Counted from the first letter of the stretch, positions 46,337-56,651 are shown. The stretch is DNA of 64,000 nucleotides from an uncultured Fidelibacterota bacterium (GCA_913062595.1 CAJXWT010000001.1:37026-101025), one strand, 5' to 3'. The notes: generated by a model not told the origin, from the sequence alone. Numbers and translations are program-made.

Positions 46337-47455
46337 TTGAGCCAGGAAAAAAATTATCTACAGTTAATTTACCGTTTAATCTTAACCGTTATTGCGTTTG
46401 GATTTTTAACAATAATATGGCCGTACATCTCTTCAGTAATCACTATGTTGATATTTGCTTTTCTTTTTTCAACTATATTATTGCCATTAGTAGACCACCT
46501 AGAAAGTCAAATAAAGTCCAGAGCATTGAGTGTATTAATTGTAACAATTAGTCTGATTAGTGCTATCATTATTTTTCTGAAAAGTTTTGCATCGGGAATG
46601 CTAGGACAAGCCCGTGAATTTTCTAGTCAGATAGAAACTAAAGGGTATGCAGAGAATCTAAATGCATTAGCTGTTCGACTGGAATTGGCCTTGAAAAAAC
46701 ATGTAAATATTCCTGATATAGATTCATCTAACATCGTATCAAAGATCAACGATATGGTAGGTGATATAATTCAAAATGTAGTCTCACTAGCAGGCACTAT
46801 TGGGGGATTTATCTTTACGGCAATCATGGTCTTAATATTTACCATAATTCTTTTAGCAAACTATCACGAGTTCAAAAAATCTTTGGTGCAGTTCATCCCA
46901 AATAAATATTTCGAAATGGGGTTAAGGCTTGTATTTAACGTTGAACGTCAGGTATCGAATTATCTGCAAGGTCAGCTGTTGGCAGCTTCGAGCGTTGCAA
47001 TAATGTCAATTATTGGTCTTTACATACTAAATGCAACGGGTGCAAATCTTACCTTAGTCGTATTTATTGGCATCATCGCTGGCTTGGCAAATTTAATTCC
47101 ACTTGTGGGACCCTTTGCAGGAATGTTACCTGCAATACTTGTCGCAGTGATGAATAACATTGGTTCAGAAGCTGCTCTGAGTCACCAACTTTTTAGCACC
47201 GTACCCTCGCCTTTTTACATTTTGGACATAATTCTAATGTTCCTCATAGTCCAACAAATAGATAATAACCTGGTAACGCCTATTCTGGTTGGAGAAAGTG
47301 TTGGTATACATCCACTGGTAGTTATGATTGCATTACTTATTGGTGGAACACTTATCGGGCCGCTTGGAATGCTTTTAGCTGTACCTGCAACAGGAATACT
47401 TAAAGTTGTCGGTAGGGAAATCATGTTCCTGACCCGGAACGCCCACCTATTGTAG
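46337..47455 (+). CDS. AI-2E family transporter (PerM/TqsA superfamily)
   Basis: A 372-residue polytopic protein with about eight TM helices. The family pattern is clear: two or three N-terminal helices, a soluble loop (about 90-145), then helices containing GIIAGLANLIPLVGPFAG and a final VMIALLIGGTLIGPLGMLLAVPA. Members export or conduct diverse solutes (quorum signal, Na+/H+, cell-division-linked permeases), so no substrate is assigned. The start is TTG at 46337, preceded by AGGATAA. The stop lies one base from the end of the convergent gene at 47457. Confidence 0.88.
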   Translation: MSQEKNYLQLIYRLILTVIAFGFLTIIWPYISSVITMLIFAFLFSTILLPLVDHLESQIKSRALSVLIVTISLISAIIIFLKSFASGMLGQAREFSSQIETKGYAENLNALAVRLELALKKHVNIPDIDSSNIVSKINDMVGDIIQNVVSLAGTIGGFIFTAIMVLIFTIILLANYHEFKKSLVQFIPNKYFEMGLRLVFNVERQVSNYLQGQLLAASSVAIMSIIGLYILNATGANLTLVVFIGIIAGLANLIPLVGPFAGMLPAILVAVMNNIGSEAALSHQLFSTVPSPFYILDIILMFLIVQQIDNNLVTPILVGESVGIHPLVVMIALLIGGTLIGPLGMLLAVPATGILKVVGREIMFLTRNAHLL

Positions 47456-47456
47456 T

Positions 47457-49295
47457 TTATTCTATTTTAAATAATCTATAATCAAAGAAAGACAATTCAA
47501 GATTTCGATCGTTATACATTGGATACAACCAAAGCTGAGTATCTTTTCCTTTCAAACTTTGTTTGTGGATAATCTCTACTGGTTCTCCAATAATATCCAT
47601 TACCTGCGGTATGGTCATACCAATTCTGATTGTAGCACCTTTCAACCTGGCACGACGCATTCTTTCTTCCTCCATCCGCTTATCAATCCCATAGCGAATG
47701 GTTAACTGTTCTAGTATGCCCAATCTATTCTTAAGCGCCTGATATATTTTTTCATTAGCAGGACCTATTCCACCGCTCAATTTTTTAGCTTCTTCTAAGC
47801 TAATCACTGCCAGCCTGATTTCACTTGCATCACGTATTTGATCAATATCCTCTACCATCATTGCTGCAATCTGGTAACGGTATGCATTTATTTCTCTTTT
47901 CAATGGCGGATATTTCAATAATGCATCACTAAATAACTGTAGTGCTTTGTCGTAAAATCGATATTTCATTGCTGTTTTTCCATTAGCCAAACTCTGCAAA
48001 GCTTCAAATCTAGGTATTTCCTTTCTAGCCCTATCAGAAAAAAGAGCTGTTTTTCGAACCAAAGCTAATGCCTCATCATGCCGGCCCCGACTCATCAGTA
48101 ACTCAGCATCCTGTAAGCGCAAACTGGCGATACGGTAAAGATGCGCGTTGACTTCAATTGCAAGAGTAGAATCAGCATTACGTAATGAAGCCAGATATTT
48201 CTCTACAGCTTTATCACTCATGTCATTATTTTCAAACTGCATACCTTCCTTAAACAATTGATATGGTATTTTCTCATTACATAGCTCTAGATATGACTGT
48301 GCCCGATAAAGGTTACTATGTGTGGAATTTTGCTCAACAAATTTTTCAAATATTTTCTTTGCCTCTATAAAATCCCCCCTATAATAATATTCTTTTGCAT
48401 TGTCACCCGCAGTCGATTTCCCACCATAAAAAGCAGCAATAGTAAGATAGATTCCATAATCCTGTATATGGAAACTCGCGATCGGCGTAATATCATCTGG
48501 ATCATCAACATGCTTGATTTTGACATATGAATGTTTAAGATCCAATCCAACGGCGAACCGATATTGTTTCTCAGAATCAAAAATATATCTTACTCCAAAT
48601 GCATAAGAGGTCGATGGACCCCATCCTACCGGCGTTTCATCCCGCGTTTCAGAATTGGATGAATAATAAAAATTTGTTTGTGCTAACCCCCATGTGTAAC
48701 GTGCATTAAAATAGAACTTTTCGAACCATTGAAATACCAGCGCTTGACTTAAACTAAATTCAGAAATCTTCGGCGAAAATTTCCGGTTGATATTCCAATT
48801 AGAGTTAACAGCACCCCAATTTGTCATTGGAATTGTATCCGGAAAAAACAGGTTGGCGGAACGATAATTTAGTCCAGTTTGCATATCCAGCCAGCTAGTC
48901 TTTAATATAAAGTCGGAAAGGTTTACTTTTAAGAAATCAATATCAAGCTGGTGTCCAAACTTGGCTATTTTTTCGCCTGCCTCATAGTGACCTTCGACCC
49001 CTTCATCATATTTGACCCAGCCAGAGGACATTTTTTCACCATCCTTACCTCCACCTCCATTGTAACTTAATCCATAGCGTAATTCTAAAGGAATAAATGA
49101 AATCGGATCATGAAATTCGCGGGGGTGTAAAATTCTATCTTTCCAATAGCCAGGTTCATAATGGATCTTTGGTTCAGGATATATTTTAATTAAACCCCAA
49201 AGATAAGTTTTGATAGAATCTTCAGCAGCTGAACCAGTGGAGGCCAATGATATGTGGCTGCAAATTAGAATAACCGAGAAAATTCTTAATTGCAT
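47457..49295 (-). CDS. secreted protein: barrel-like N-terminus, TPR middle, BamE-like C-terminus
   Basis: A 612-residue protein I do not recognise as a whole. It has a signal peptide (about 1-23, cleavage after GSAA). Residues 45 to about 300 are aromatic-rich with alternating polar/hydrophobic strands (YFNARYTWGLAQTNFYYSS, YRFAVGLDLKHSYVKI), like an outer-membrane barrel or beta-sandwich. Residues about 305-520 hold TPR-like helix pairs. The last 60 residues (GATIRIGMTIPQVMDIIGEP ... LWLYPMYNDRNLELSFFDYRL) resemble the BamE/SmpA fold. It stands alone on the minus strand between two plus-strand groups and stops one base from the convergent permease gene. Confidence 0.7.
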   Translation of the reverse strand: MQLRIFSVILICSHISLASTGSAAEDSIKTYLWGLIKIYPEPKIHYEPGYWKDRILHPREFHDPISFIPLELRYGLSYNGGGGKDGEKMSSGWVKYDEGVEGHYEAGEKIAKFGHQLDIDFLKVNLSDFILKTSWLDMQTGLNYRSANLFFPDTIPMTNWGAVNSNWNINRKFSPKISEFSLSQALVFQWFEKFYFNARYTWGLAQTNFYYSSNSETRDETPVGWGPSTSYAFGVRYIFDSEKQYRFAVGLDLKHSYVKIKHVDDPDDITPIASFHIQDYGIYLTIAAFYGGKSTAGDNAKEYYYRGDFIEAKKIFEKFVEQNSTHSNLYRAQSYLELCNEKIPYQLFKEGMQFENNDMSDKAVEKYLASLRNADSTLAIEVNAHLYRIASLRLQDAELLMSRGRHDEALALVRKTALFSDRARKEIPRFEALQSLANGKTAMKYRFYDKALQLFSDALLKYPPLKREINAYRYQIAAMMVEDIDQIRDASEIRLAVISLEEAKKLSGGIGPANEKIYQALKNRLGILEQLTIRYGIDKRMEEERMRRARLKGATIRIGMTIPQVMDIIGEPVEIIHKQSLKGKDTQLWLYPMYNDRNLELSFFDYRLFKIE

Positions 49296-49458
49296 GCAAT
49301 GGTAAAGTAATGGCTAGATGCATTTCATTGCAAGTGTAAGCTATAAACCAAAGTTTCACCACTAATCGCATTTTACACTAACTTCAACATAATGATTCCC
49401 TATCGGAACATAATTTATTTATCACCATTGAAAAATGGATAGGAGTTGTTAGGTTACT

Positions 49459-50112
49459 ATGATGAAATCTTTTATTACAATAGCAGCCATTTTATTAGTG
49501 ACAAATATTATTTTAGGCCAAGAATTTTCGATTGCTCGCGTTAATTATGGCGGAGGCGGGGACTGGTATTGTGATCCATCCAGCATACCAAACTTACTTA
49601 ACTATTTGACAAAGAATACGTTGATCAAGGCCGCCCATGGTGAATATAGGATAAAACTTACCGCAAAAGAATTGCGAGGTCATCCATATCTTTACATGAC
49701 TGGGCATGGAAATGTTCGATTCACAGATGATGAAATCATTCAGCTACGTGAATATCTTATGGGAGGCGGATTTCTCCATGCAGATGATAATTATGGATTC
49801 AATACATCCTTTCGACGAGAAATGAAACGGGTATTCCCCGACCGCGATTTTGTGGAGTTACCACATGATCATACAGTTTTTCATTCATATTTTGATATGC
49901 CTAATGGATTGCCAAAAATTCATGAACACGATGGCAAACCGCCGCAACTATTTGCACTCTATGATAGAGATCGTATTATGGTAATTTATTCCTATGAATC
50001 AGATCTAGGCGATGGTTGGGAAGACGAAGAGGTCCATAATGATCCACCAGAATTAAGAGCAGCTGCTCTACAGATGGGTGTCAATATTATTTATTTTGCA
50101 CTTACGCAATAA
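49459..50112 (+). CDS. DUF4159 family exported protein
   Basis: A 217-residue protein with a signal peptide (about 1-20, ending LGQ). The DUF4159 signatures are clear: ARVNYGGGGDWYCDPSSIPNL near the N-terminus, YLYMTGHGNVRFTDDEI, LMGGGFLHADDNYGFN, and ELPHDHTVFHSYFDMP. The fold is thought to be a glutamine-amidotransferase-like flavodoxin fold without obvious catalysis. In other FCB genomes DUF4159 genes lie with large envelope coiled-coil proteins, as here. AGGAG stands upstream (49441-49445). The next gene starts one base after its stop. Confidence 0.88.
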   Translation: MMKSFITIAAILLVTNIILGQEFSIARVNYGGGGDWYCDPSSIPNLLNYLTKNTLIKAAHGEYRIKLTAKELRGHPYLYMTGHGNVRFTDDEIIQLREYLMGGGFLHADDNYGFNTSFRREMKRVFPDRDFVELPHDHTVFHSYFDMPNGLPKIHEHDGKPPQLFALYDRDRIMVIYSYESDLGDGWEDEEVHNDPPELRAAALQMGVNIIYFALTQ

Positions 50113-50113
50113 A

Positions 50114-53100
50114 ATGCCTTCAATTGCCAACCACCTGAAACGTATCCGCAGAGAAGCAGTGCAAAATGATCTCATTACACTGGCCTGGGCAGCATATGCT
50201 TTCATTCTATTAATTTTATTCATAACAATAGGATTCGAAGCTGTCTTCTACCTTTCCAGTGCGATTCGACTGATAACATTAAAAATAATCGCTGGGCTAA
50301 TTGTTGCAGGTACCGTTAGTCTATTTATAGTTAACGCACTTATCGAGCAGAATAAGATTAAACGCTATTCTTGGTCAAAACTTGCCCGAGCGGCTGGTAA
50401 ATTGGCTTTTCCAAAAAGTGACGTTGTAATCAATGCCTACCAACTGGAACAATCAGAAAACAGCTATACATCAAATTCATTAAGCAAGAGCTATATCCAG
50501 CGAATTTCAAATAAATTAAAAAGAATAAATCTTAAAAAGTTATTTCCCGCTAAACGCGCTGATAATTGGAAAGTATTTTCCCTGAGCATACTCTTCTTGG
50601 GTAGCCTAATGGTAATAATATTTTGGGATTCAAGCAGCAATGCCCTAACTCGCTGGGGCCATCCAAAACACGAGTTTGAGGTGCCAAAACCATTTTCTAT
50701 AACAGGTATTACGCGCAATATTCATTTATTAGGTGGTGATTCCACTCCACTTAGTTTCGAAATAAGTGGCCTTTTACCTGATTCAATATTCTTGGAATTG
50801 ATTCCAAGTACAAAGGATACAGCACTTCTTTTGGCAGTGAAACCAGACACTAATGGCAGATATACGCACTTAATGGAAGAAGTCTACCAGGATTATCGTT
50901 ATAGGGCATTTTCTCCAGCAAATCATTTTTGGCAGGCCTGGAAAAAAGTTGTTTCACCTGATTATTACATATCTGTAACAGATCGACCAATTATGGAAGA
51001 ATTTTCCATTACGGTAATCCCTCCAGACTACTCTGGTTTGCCGGTAAATATCCAGAAAGGAAATCAAGCTGATGTAAAAGGGTTAAAAGGATCTACTGTC
51101 AGAATTGATTTAAAAAGTAACCGACCATTAAATAAGGGGTTTCTGAAACTTGATAATGAAAAGATTCCCTTAACCATTCGTGGGAAGCGCGCAGCTGGAG
51201 GTTTTATTTTCAATAGGGATGCCTTGCTGAAAATAGAATTGGAGGATAATCGTGGAATAACCAACCAAAATCCTATTCCTTTCCACTTACAGATCCTGCC
51301 AGATCTAAACCCGGAAATGAGCGTAATTCAGCCTGCACAAATTGTGGACCTTGGAACTGATCAGTTAATACCGATTCACTTAAAAATCGAGGATGATTTT
51401 GGGTTTAGCACCCTTCAAGTCGGATATGAAATTAAAAGGCCCAGTTACATTGAAGATGAATCCTTAATTTCAATTTTTCCAATATCCATTGAAAACTCAA
51501 CTGATCTTTCGCAGGAGGTCAAAACAATTTGGAACCTGGTTGAACTTGGACTAATGCCAGAGGATGAAGTGCACTATCATTTTGAGGTTTATGATAACGA
51601 TGAAGTTTCAGGTCCAAAAAAATCAATCTCCAGTACATTCATTGCCAGAGTACCATCATTAGGTGATTTATTTACTGCCATGGAAGAAAAAGAAGATCAA
51701 GTGATCGATGAATTAATAATGCATTCCAAGGAAATTGAAGGTATTCAAGAACAATTGGAAAATATGAAACTGGAAATGCTGAAGTCAGATCGTTTAGACT
51801 GGGACCAGCAACAACAAATGGAAGAAACCTTGGCACAAGTTCAACAAGAAGCTGATGCACTGAAAAAACTAGCAGAATCAATGGAAGCAATAAATCAATC
51901 TGCGGAAAAGCACAGCCTTTTCTCGGACGACCTTATGCGGAAATTCAAAGAACTCCAGGAATTGGTAAATGAAATATTAAACCCGGAGTTAATGACTGAT
52001 TTAAATGCCTTTCAAGATGCGTTAGAAAAAATGGATATGAAAGATATTATGGATGCAATGGAAAAACTTTCATCTAATCTAGATCAAGTAGAACAACAGC
52101 TTGATCGGTTCCTTGATATATTTCGCCGCATCAAAGCTGAGCAAAAACTGGATGAAACAATACAAAGAATGAATCAATTGGTAGAACAACAAAGAATTGT
52201 AAATGAGAATATCCAAACTCTAGATGAACAAACAGATCCTGCTACTATTGCTCGACTTAGCCATGAAGAACAGCGCAATAGCGAAGAGTTTTCAAATATT
52301 CGGGATGTAATGGAAGAAGCAGCTGAAGCAATGCAGGAGTTTGATCTCGAGTCTGCTGCTGCCTTGGAAAATCTTGAAAAGGACCACCTTACTAATCAGA
52401 CAGAATCTAGTTTAAGCCAAACTGCTCGACAGTTACAAAAACAACGAATACAGCAAGCACAACAAAAAAGTGCTGAATCCCTGGAAAACTTGGAGAATCT
52501 TCAATTCATGCTTGCAGATATTCAAAGCCAGTTTCAAGATCAAACCACAAAAGAAATGGCGGGAAAATTTCAAACAGTAATGCGCGATTTACTTGAACTA
52601 TCAAAACTGCAGGAATCCTTAGAACAAAGCACCAGAACAATGCCGAAAAATTCCCAAAGACTTGCTGCTATGGCAGGGCAACAGCAGTTTGCTCAAGACC
52701 AATTGATGAAAATCATGTCATCATTAATGGATTTATCAAAAGAAACATTCGCGGTCACGCCGCAGATGGGAAAAGGAATTGGTATGGCCAATGCCCAGAT
52801 GGAAGAAGCCAAGAAAAAACTGACTAAACGTAATGGACGCGGAGCTGCAAATAGCCAGCAATCTGCGATGAAATCCTTAAACGAGGCTGTTTTAGCAGTA
52901 TATCAAGCTATGAACAAAATGCAAGCATCCGGGTCAGCAAGCGGATATGAGCAGTTCCTGCAGCGCATGCAAGAAATATCTGGGCGGCAACAGGGAATCA
53001 ATGATCAGAGTATGCAACTGGCGTTCGGTCAGTTATTTGCCGCTGCGCAGCGAAGTCTTATGCAACGATTACTGAAGCAGCAACGGCAAGTTCAAAAAAG

Positions 53101-53521
53101 TTTACAGCAATTAATGAGTGAAACAAGGCAGTCTGGTGAGCAAGGTTTAGGGGACCTGGGCGGTATTGCGGAAGATATCGATGAAGTGATCAAAGATTTT
53201 CAAAATAAGAGATATCAGCAACGCACAAAAGAACGCCAACAACGAATTCTCTCACGAATGCTCGATAGTCAGAAATCATTGACGCAGCGGGGCTTTAAAG
53301 AAGAAAGGAAAGCAGAACCAGCTAATGCAATTGTGTATGAAGGCCCATCTGGATTACCTGTGGATTATGGTCAACGCAGAAGCCTAGCTATGGAAGCATT
53401 AAATCAATCATTGAAAGCGGGTTATTCCCGTGATTATCAAACCATGATTCGTCGTTATTTCAACGCACTAATTCAATCAGAAGAACAGATAATACCAACA
53501 GATACAACATTCAATGAATAA
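50114..53521 (+). CDS. large membrane-anchored coiled-coil protein (DUF4175-like)
   Basis: About 1135 residues from the ATG at 50114; an in-frame ATG at 50078 lies inside the DUF4159 gene and is less likely. Two TM helices near the N-terminus (about 18-42 and 55-76) and a third at about 157-174 are followed by Ig-like beta domains (about 200-500). These contain ITVIPPDYSGLPVNIQKGN, a recurrent motif in this type of protein. A very long helical region (about 530-1060) is rich in Gln, Met, Glu, Leu and Lys, interpreted as periplasmic coiled coil. DUF4175-like proteins of unknown function have this plan. It overlaps the next gene by 8 bases. Confidence 0.75.
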   Translation: MPSIANHLKRIRREAVQNDLITLAWAAYAFILLILFITIGFEAVFYLSSAIRLITLKIIAGLIVAGTVSLFIVNALIEQNKIKRYSWSKLARAAGKLAFPKSDVVINAYQLEQSENSYTSNSLSKSYIQRISNKLKRINLKKLFPAKRADNWKVFSLSILFLGSLMVIIFWDSSSNALTRWGHPKHEFEVPKPFSITGITRNIHLLGGDSTPLSFEISGLLPDSIFLELIPSTKDTALLLAVKPDTNGRYTHLMEEVYQDYRYRAFSPANHFWQAWKKVVSPDYYISVTDRPIMEEFSITVIPPDYSGLPVNIQKGNQADVKGLKGSTVRIDLKSNRPLNKGFLKLDNEKIPLTIRGKRAAGGFIFNRDALLKIELEDNRGITNQNPIPFHLQILPDLNPEMSVIQPAQIVDLGTDQLIPIHLKIEDDFGFSTLQVGYEIKRPSYIEDESLISIFPISIENSTDLSQEVKTIWNLVELGLMPEDEVHYHFEVYDNDEVSGPKKSISSTFIARVPSLGDLFTAMEEKEDQVIDELIMHSKEIEGIQEQLENMKLEMLKSDRLDWDQQQQMEETLAQVQQEADALKKLAESMEAINQSAEKHSLFSDDLMRKFKELQELVNEILNPELMTDLNAFQDALEKMDMKDIMDAMEKLSSNLDQVEQQLDRFLDIFRRIKAEQKLDETIQRMNQLVEQQRIVNENIQTLDEQTDPATIARLSHEEQRNSEEFSNIRDVMEEAAEAMQEFDLESAAALENLEKDHLTNQTESSLSQTARQLQKQRIQQAQQKSAESLENLENLQFMLADIQSQFQDQTTKEMAGKFQTVMRDLLELSKLQESLEQSTRTMPKNSQRLAAMAGQQQFAQDQLMKIMSSLMDLSKETFAVTPQMGKGIGMANAQMEEAKKKLTKRNGRGAANSQQSAMKSLNEAVLAVYQAMNKMQASGSASGYEQFLQRMQEISGRQQGINDQSMQLAFGQLFAAAQRSLMQRLLKQQRQVQKSLQQLMSETRQSGEQGLGDLGGIAEDIDEVIKDFQNKRYQQRTKERQQRILSRMLDSQKSLTQRGFKEERKAEPANAIVYEGPSGLPVDYGQRRSLAMEALNQSLKAGYSRDYQTMIRRYFNALIQSEEQIIPTDTTFNE

Positions 53522-55394
53522 AGCAATTATTATCATCAGTTGCAGTATTCTTTTTGCACAAATTACGGTAGTGCCTCAAGGAAGAAATTTAATCCAGAAT
53601 GCATTATTAATGGAGCGAAAAGGCGATCTCGAGCGGGCTCGTACCCTTTACGAAGATATGCTTAGGGAAAACCCTAGGAACCGGCAGGCCTACCAGCGCC
53701 TGAAGGAAATACTTAAACGGACTGGAGAACTAGAGTCAGCAGCTCAATTAGTTGAAGTTTGGATTAATCTGAACCACAATGATCTGCAGGCCTATATAGA
53801 GCTCGGTGAAATAGTATTTTTAAAAGATGATAAAAAAAGGGCTGCTAAGATTTGGCATGATTTTGAAACCACCTATGGTACCCACACAAGTATTTACAGG
53901 ATGTTAGTGCATACGTTTAGTCGGCTTGGATTAACTGAAGAAATGGAAGGATTAGTTAAACGTGGCAGAAGCAAATTAGGGCAAAAAGATATTCTGGCCC
54001 TAGATTTGGCAAATTATTACTACTCAAGGCAAACTTATGATCGTGCGCTAGACGAATATTTGATTTACATCATAGAGCATCCGCACCAAGAAAAGCTTGT
54101 GACTGATCGTGTGTTGCTAATGAGTGACGATCCTGAAAATCACCTGCTAATAGAAAAGAAACTTGTTTCTGCTCTAGAAAATAACCATGTGATTATCGAT
54201 AAATTATTGGCAGGATATTATTTTAAGACCAGTCGCTACAATGAGGCACTAAGTACTCATCGATCGATGGGGCTGCACAACAATGCAGATTTTAAACGTT
54301 GGCTATTAATTGCTGGAAATTTACGCAAGGAAAGTCAATATGATTTGAGTATCGAAGCTTATCAGGAACTTCTAGATCTTGAATTAGAACTACCACCAAA
54401 AATAATTGGAGAAGCATTATTAGGCCTGGGTAAAACATATGAAGATCAATTATTGCCTAAAACTCTGAACAATTCACTAGTTTCTTTTTACCCAGATAAT
54501 TTGTTTTTCAAAAACGAATTTCTACAGATTTCCCCGAGATCTCGTGAATCACTCGAAAGAACATTCAAACTTTACCAAAGGGTTTTGCAGGAACTGCCTG
54601 CTTCATCATTCTCGCCAAAGGCACATTTTCGACTTGGTGAAATTCAATTCAAGATCACACGAGACTTTGATGGGGCCCGCACTTCTTATTTATCTGCGTT
54701 GGCATCACGTCCAGATAAAAATCTTCGGCAAAATATTCTACTCCGTATTGGAGAGACTTTTATCGCAGAAGGAAATTTAAAAGCCGCCCGCAACCATTTT
54801 AAGTTGCAGCATCGAACAGAAAAGAATACCAGTATCAGCCCATTTACGATGAAAGAAATCCATTTAACATTTTTAACAGGTACAATTGATACAGCTAAAA
54901 CAGTTCTAGATTCCGTGATCGTAAATGCCTTGCCGAACGATAAGTATTTTAACGATTTAATGGAATTGCAGGATATTATTGCGCAGCATTACACCTTTGG
55001 TAGTGAAACAGATAAGGAAGCGTTAGTACAATACTCAATTGCAGAGAGATTGCTGCAGCAGTATAAGTTAGTAGAAGCAGCTGAAATGTTGGCCTTCATA
55101 AGGGAAAATTACCCGGATGTATCTATCTTGCCCATAGTGATGCTTCGAGAATGTCTGTTAAGGTTATTATTGGAAGATGTAAGCATTTCGTTAAATATTG
55201 CACAATTATTACAAGAAACACCATTTGCTCCACAAGGAATTACAATCCAGGGTGAAATTAATGAACAGTTCTATGGCGACATTGACAAGGCAATGAAATT
55301 TTATAATAATTTATTAGAGTCCTACCCCATGTCCATGCTGGCTGAACCAGTAAGGATGCACATGCGGCAGTTGAAAAACGTAGTGGAAAGCTAA
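53514..55394 (+). CDS. exported TPR-repeat protein
   Basis: A 626-residue protein with a signal peptide (about 1-16, ending LFA) and tetratricopeptide repeats throughout. Clear examples are LLMERKGDLERARTLYEDML, DDKKRAAKIWHDF, YYFKTSRYNEALSTHRSM, IEAYQELLDLE, and LRIGETFIAEGNLKAARNHF. Such superhelices scaffold protein complexes; in the periplasm they often hold envelope machinery. It is translationally coupled to the large coiled-coil gene (8-base overlap) and directly abuts the next gene, so the three products probably work together. No enzyme domain is visible. Confidence 0.85.
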   Translation: MNKAIIIISCSILFAQITVVPQGRNLIQNALLMERKGDLERARTLYEDMLRENPRNRQAYQRLKEILKRTGELESAAQLVEVWINLNHNDLQAYIELGEIVFLKDDKKRAAKIWHDFETTYGTHTSIYRMLVHTFSRLGLTEEMEGLVKRGRSKLGQKDILALDLANYYYSRQTYDRALDEYLIYIIEHPHQEKLVTDRVLLMSDDPENHLLIEKKLVSALENNHVIIDKLLAGYYFKTSRYNEALSTHRSMGLHNNADFKRWLLIAGNLRKESQYDLSIEAYQELLDLELELPPKIIGEALLGLGKTYEDQLLPKTLNNSLVSFYPDNLFFKNEFLQISPRSRESLERTFKLYQRVLQELPASSFSPKAHFRLGEIQFKITRDFDGARTSYLSALASRPDKNLRQNILLRIGETFIAEGNLKAARNHFKLQHRTEKNTSISPFTMKEIHLTFLTGTIDTAKTVLDSVIVNALPNDKYFNDLMELQDIIAQHYTFGSETDKEALVQYSIAERLLQQYKLVEAAEMLAFIRENYPDVSILPIVMLRECLLRLLLEDVSISLNIAQLLQETPFAPQGITIQGEINEQFYGDIDKAMKFYNNLLESYPMSMLAEPVRMHMRQLKNVVES

Positions 55395-56651
55395 ATGAAA
55401 CGATCGGTAATTATCGTTATTTCATTTCTACAACTTGTTGTGGCTGCCGATAAGCTATTAATACCAATGGATCAGATCCAAAAAGATCATTTAAAGGCCT
55501 ATGGAATAGCTTTTTGGACACTGGAAAAAAATATAAACATTGAGTGGTTATTAAATTATCGTGGTGGTTCATTTCTAATAGATTATTATTCACCTATAGC
55601 GCAAGAATGCAGAATACGCGGGGTGAGTTTTAATCGAATAACAGCCAATGGTGTTTTAGATATTTATACCGAAATCGAGCAAAATAACATGGATATCGTT
55701 CTATTGGAAAAGGCGCCTAGAATCGCCATCTATACTCCCCAAAATAAACAGCCATGGGATGATGCTGTCACACTGGCCTTAACCTATGCGGAGGTGCCCT
55801 ATAAAACACTATGGGATGAAGAAGTATTTCAAGGTGAATTAGAAAAATATGATTGGTTACATCTCCACCATGAAGATTTTACTGGTCAATACGGCAAATT
55901 CTACCGGAATTATCACACAGCACAGTGGTACATTGAGCAAAAAGAAAAATTCGAAGCCATGGCTAGAAGCCTTGGTTTTCTTACAGTTCACGAACAAAAA
56001 AAAGCGCTTTCTCGTTTGATTCGTGTCTATGTAGGAAACGGTGGCTTCCTTTTTGCTATGTGTTCCGCCACTGATACCTATGATATTGCCTTAGCCGAGG
56101 AGGGTATTGATGCTGCTCATCATGTTTTTGACGGTACACCGATCACGTCAAATGTCGACTCAAAACTTGATTATAAAAAAACTTTCGCATTCACCAATTT
56201 TTCACTTATGACAGATCCAATGGTTTATGAATTTTCAGATATTGATTTCCCGCCAAGTCATAACCCGGTGACACGCGGTGCTGAAGCTGATTATTTCACC
56301 TTATTCGAATTTTCTGCAAAATATGATCCTGTCCCAACGATGTTAACCCAAAATCATGTAACAGTTATCAAAGGATTTATGGGGCAGACTACTGGTTTTC
56401 ACCGCGAGCACATCAAAAAGCACGTAGTAATAATGGGGGAAGACCCGGCCTCCCCGCAGGTCAAATACCTGCATGGCAATTTTGGCCAAGGCACATATAC
56501 GTTTCTAGGCGGACATGATCCAGAAGATTATCAACATTTTGTTGGAGATCCGCCTACTGATCTATCTTTACATAGAAATTCACCGGGGTACCGATTAATA
56601 CTAAATAATATTCTTTTCCCTGCTGCAAGAAAAAAAGAACGTAAAACATAA
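55395..56651 (+). CDS. exported protein of the family mislabelled 'asparagine synthetase B'
   Basis: A 418-residue protein with a signal peptide (about 1-17, ending VVA). The conserved stretches HLKAYGIAFW, WLLNYRGGSFL, DWLHLHHEDFTGQYGKF, GGFLFAMCSATDT, GFMGQTTGF and the ending GGHDPEDYQHFVGDPP are, as I recall, typical of a Bacteroidota-wide family often annotated as asparagine synthetase B. None of the AsnB hallmarks is present: no N-terminal Cys2 glutaminase and no SGGLDS loop, and the protein is secreted. The GG-containing core suggests an amidotransferase-like fold similar to DUF4159. Function unknown. It abuts the TPR gene. Confidence 0.75.
   Translation: MKRSVIIVISFLQLVVAADKLLIPMDQIQKDHLKAYGIAFWTLEKNINIEWLLNYRGGSFLIDYYSPIAQECRIRGVSFNRITANGVLDIYTEIEQNNMDIVLLEKAPRIAIYTPQNKQPWDDAVTLALTYAEVPYKTLWDEEVFQGELEKYDWLHLHHEDFTGQYGKFYRNYHTAQWYIEQKEKFEAMARSLGFLTVHEQKKALSRLIRVYVGNGGFLFAMCSATDTYDIALAEEGIDAAHHVFDGTPITSNVDSKLDYKKTFAFTNFSLMTDPMVYEFSDIDFPPSHNPVTRGAEADYFTLFEFSAKYDPVPTMLTQNHVTVIKGFMGQTTGFHREHIKKHVVIMGEDPASPQVKYLHGNFGQGTYTFLGGHDPEDYQHFVGDPPTDLSLHRNSPGYRLILNNILFPAARKKERKT

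Noticed and set aside
49296..49458. Search for a promoter, RNA or attachment site in the largest intergenic gap
   Set aside because: TTTACA and several TATAAT-like words occur, but none with acceptable spacing; no hairpin or repeat stands out.
55395..56651. Annotation of the 418-residue protein as asparagine synthetase B
   Set aside because: It has a signal peptide, no N-terminal Cys2 glutaminase and no SGGLDS ATP-pyrophosphatase loop; the name is a propagated label.
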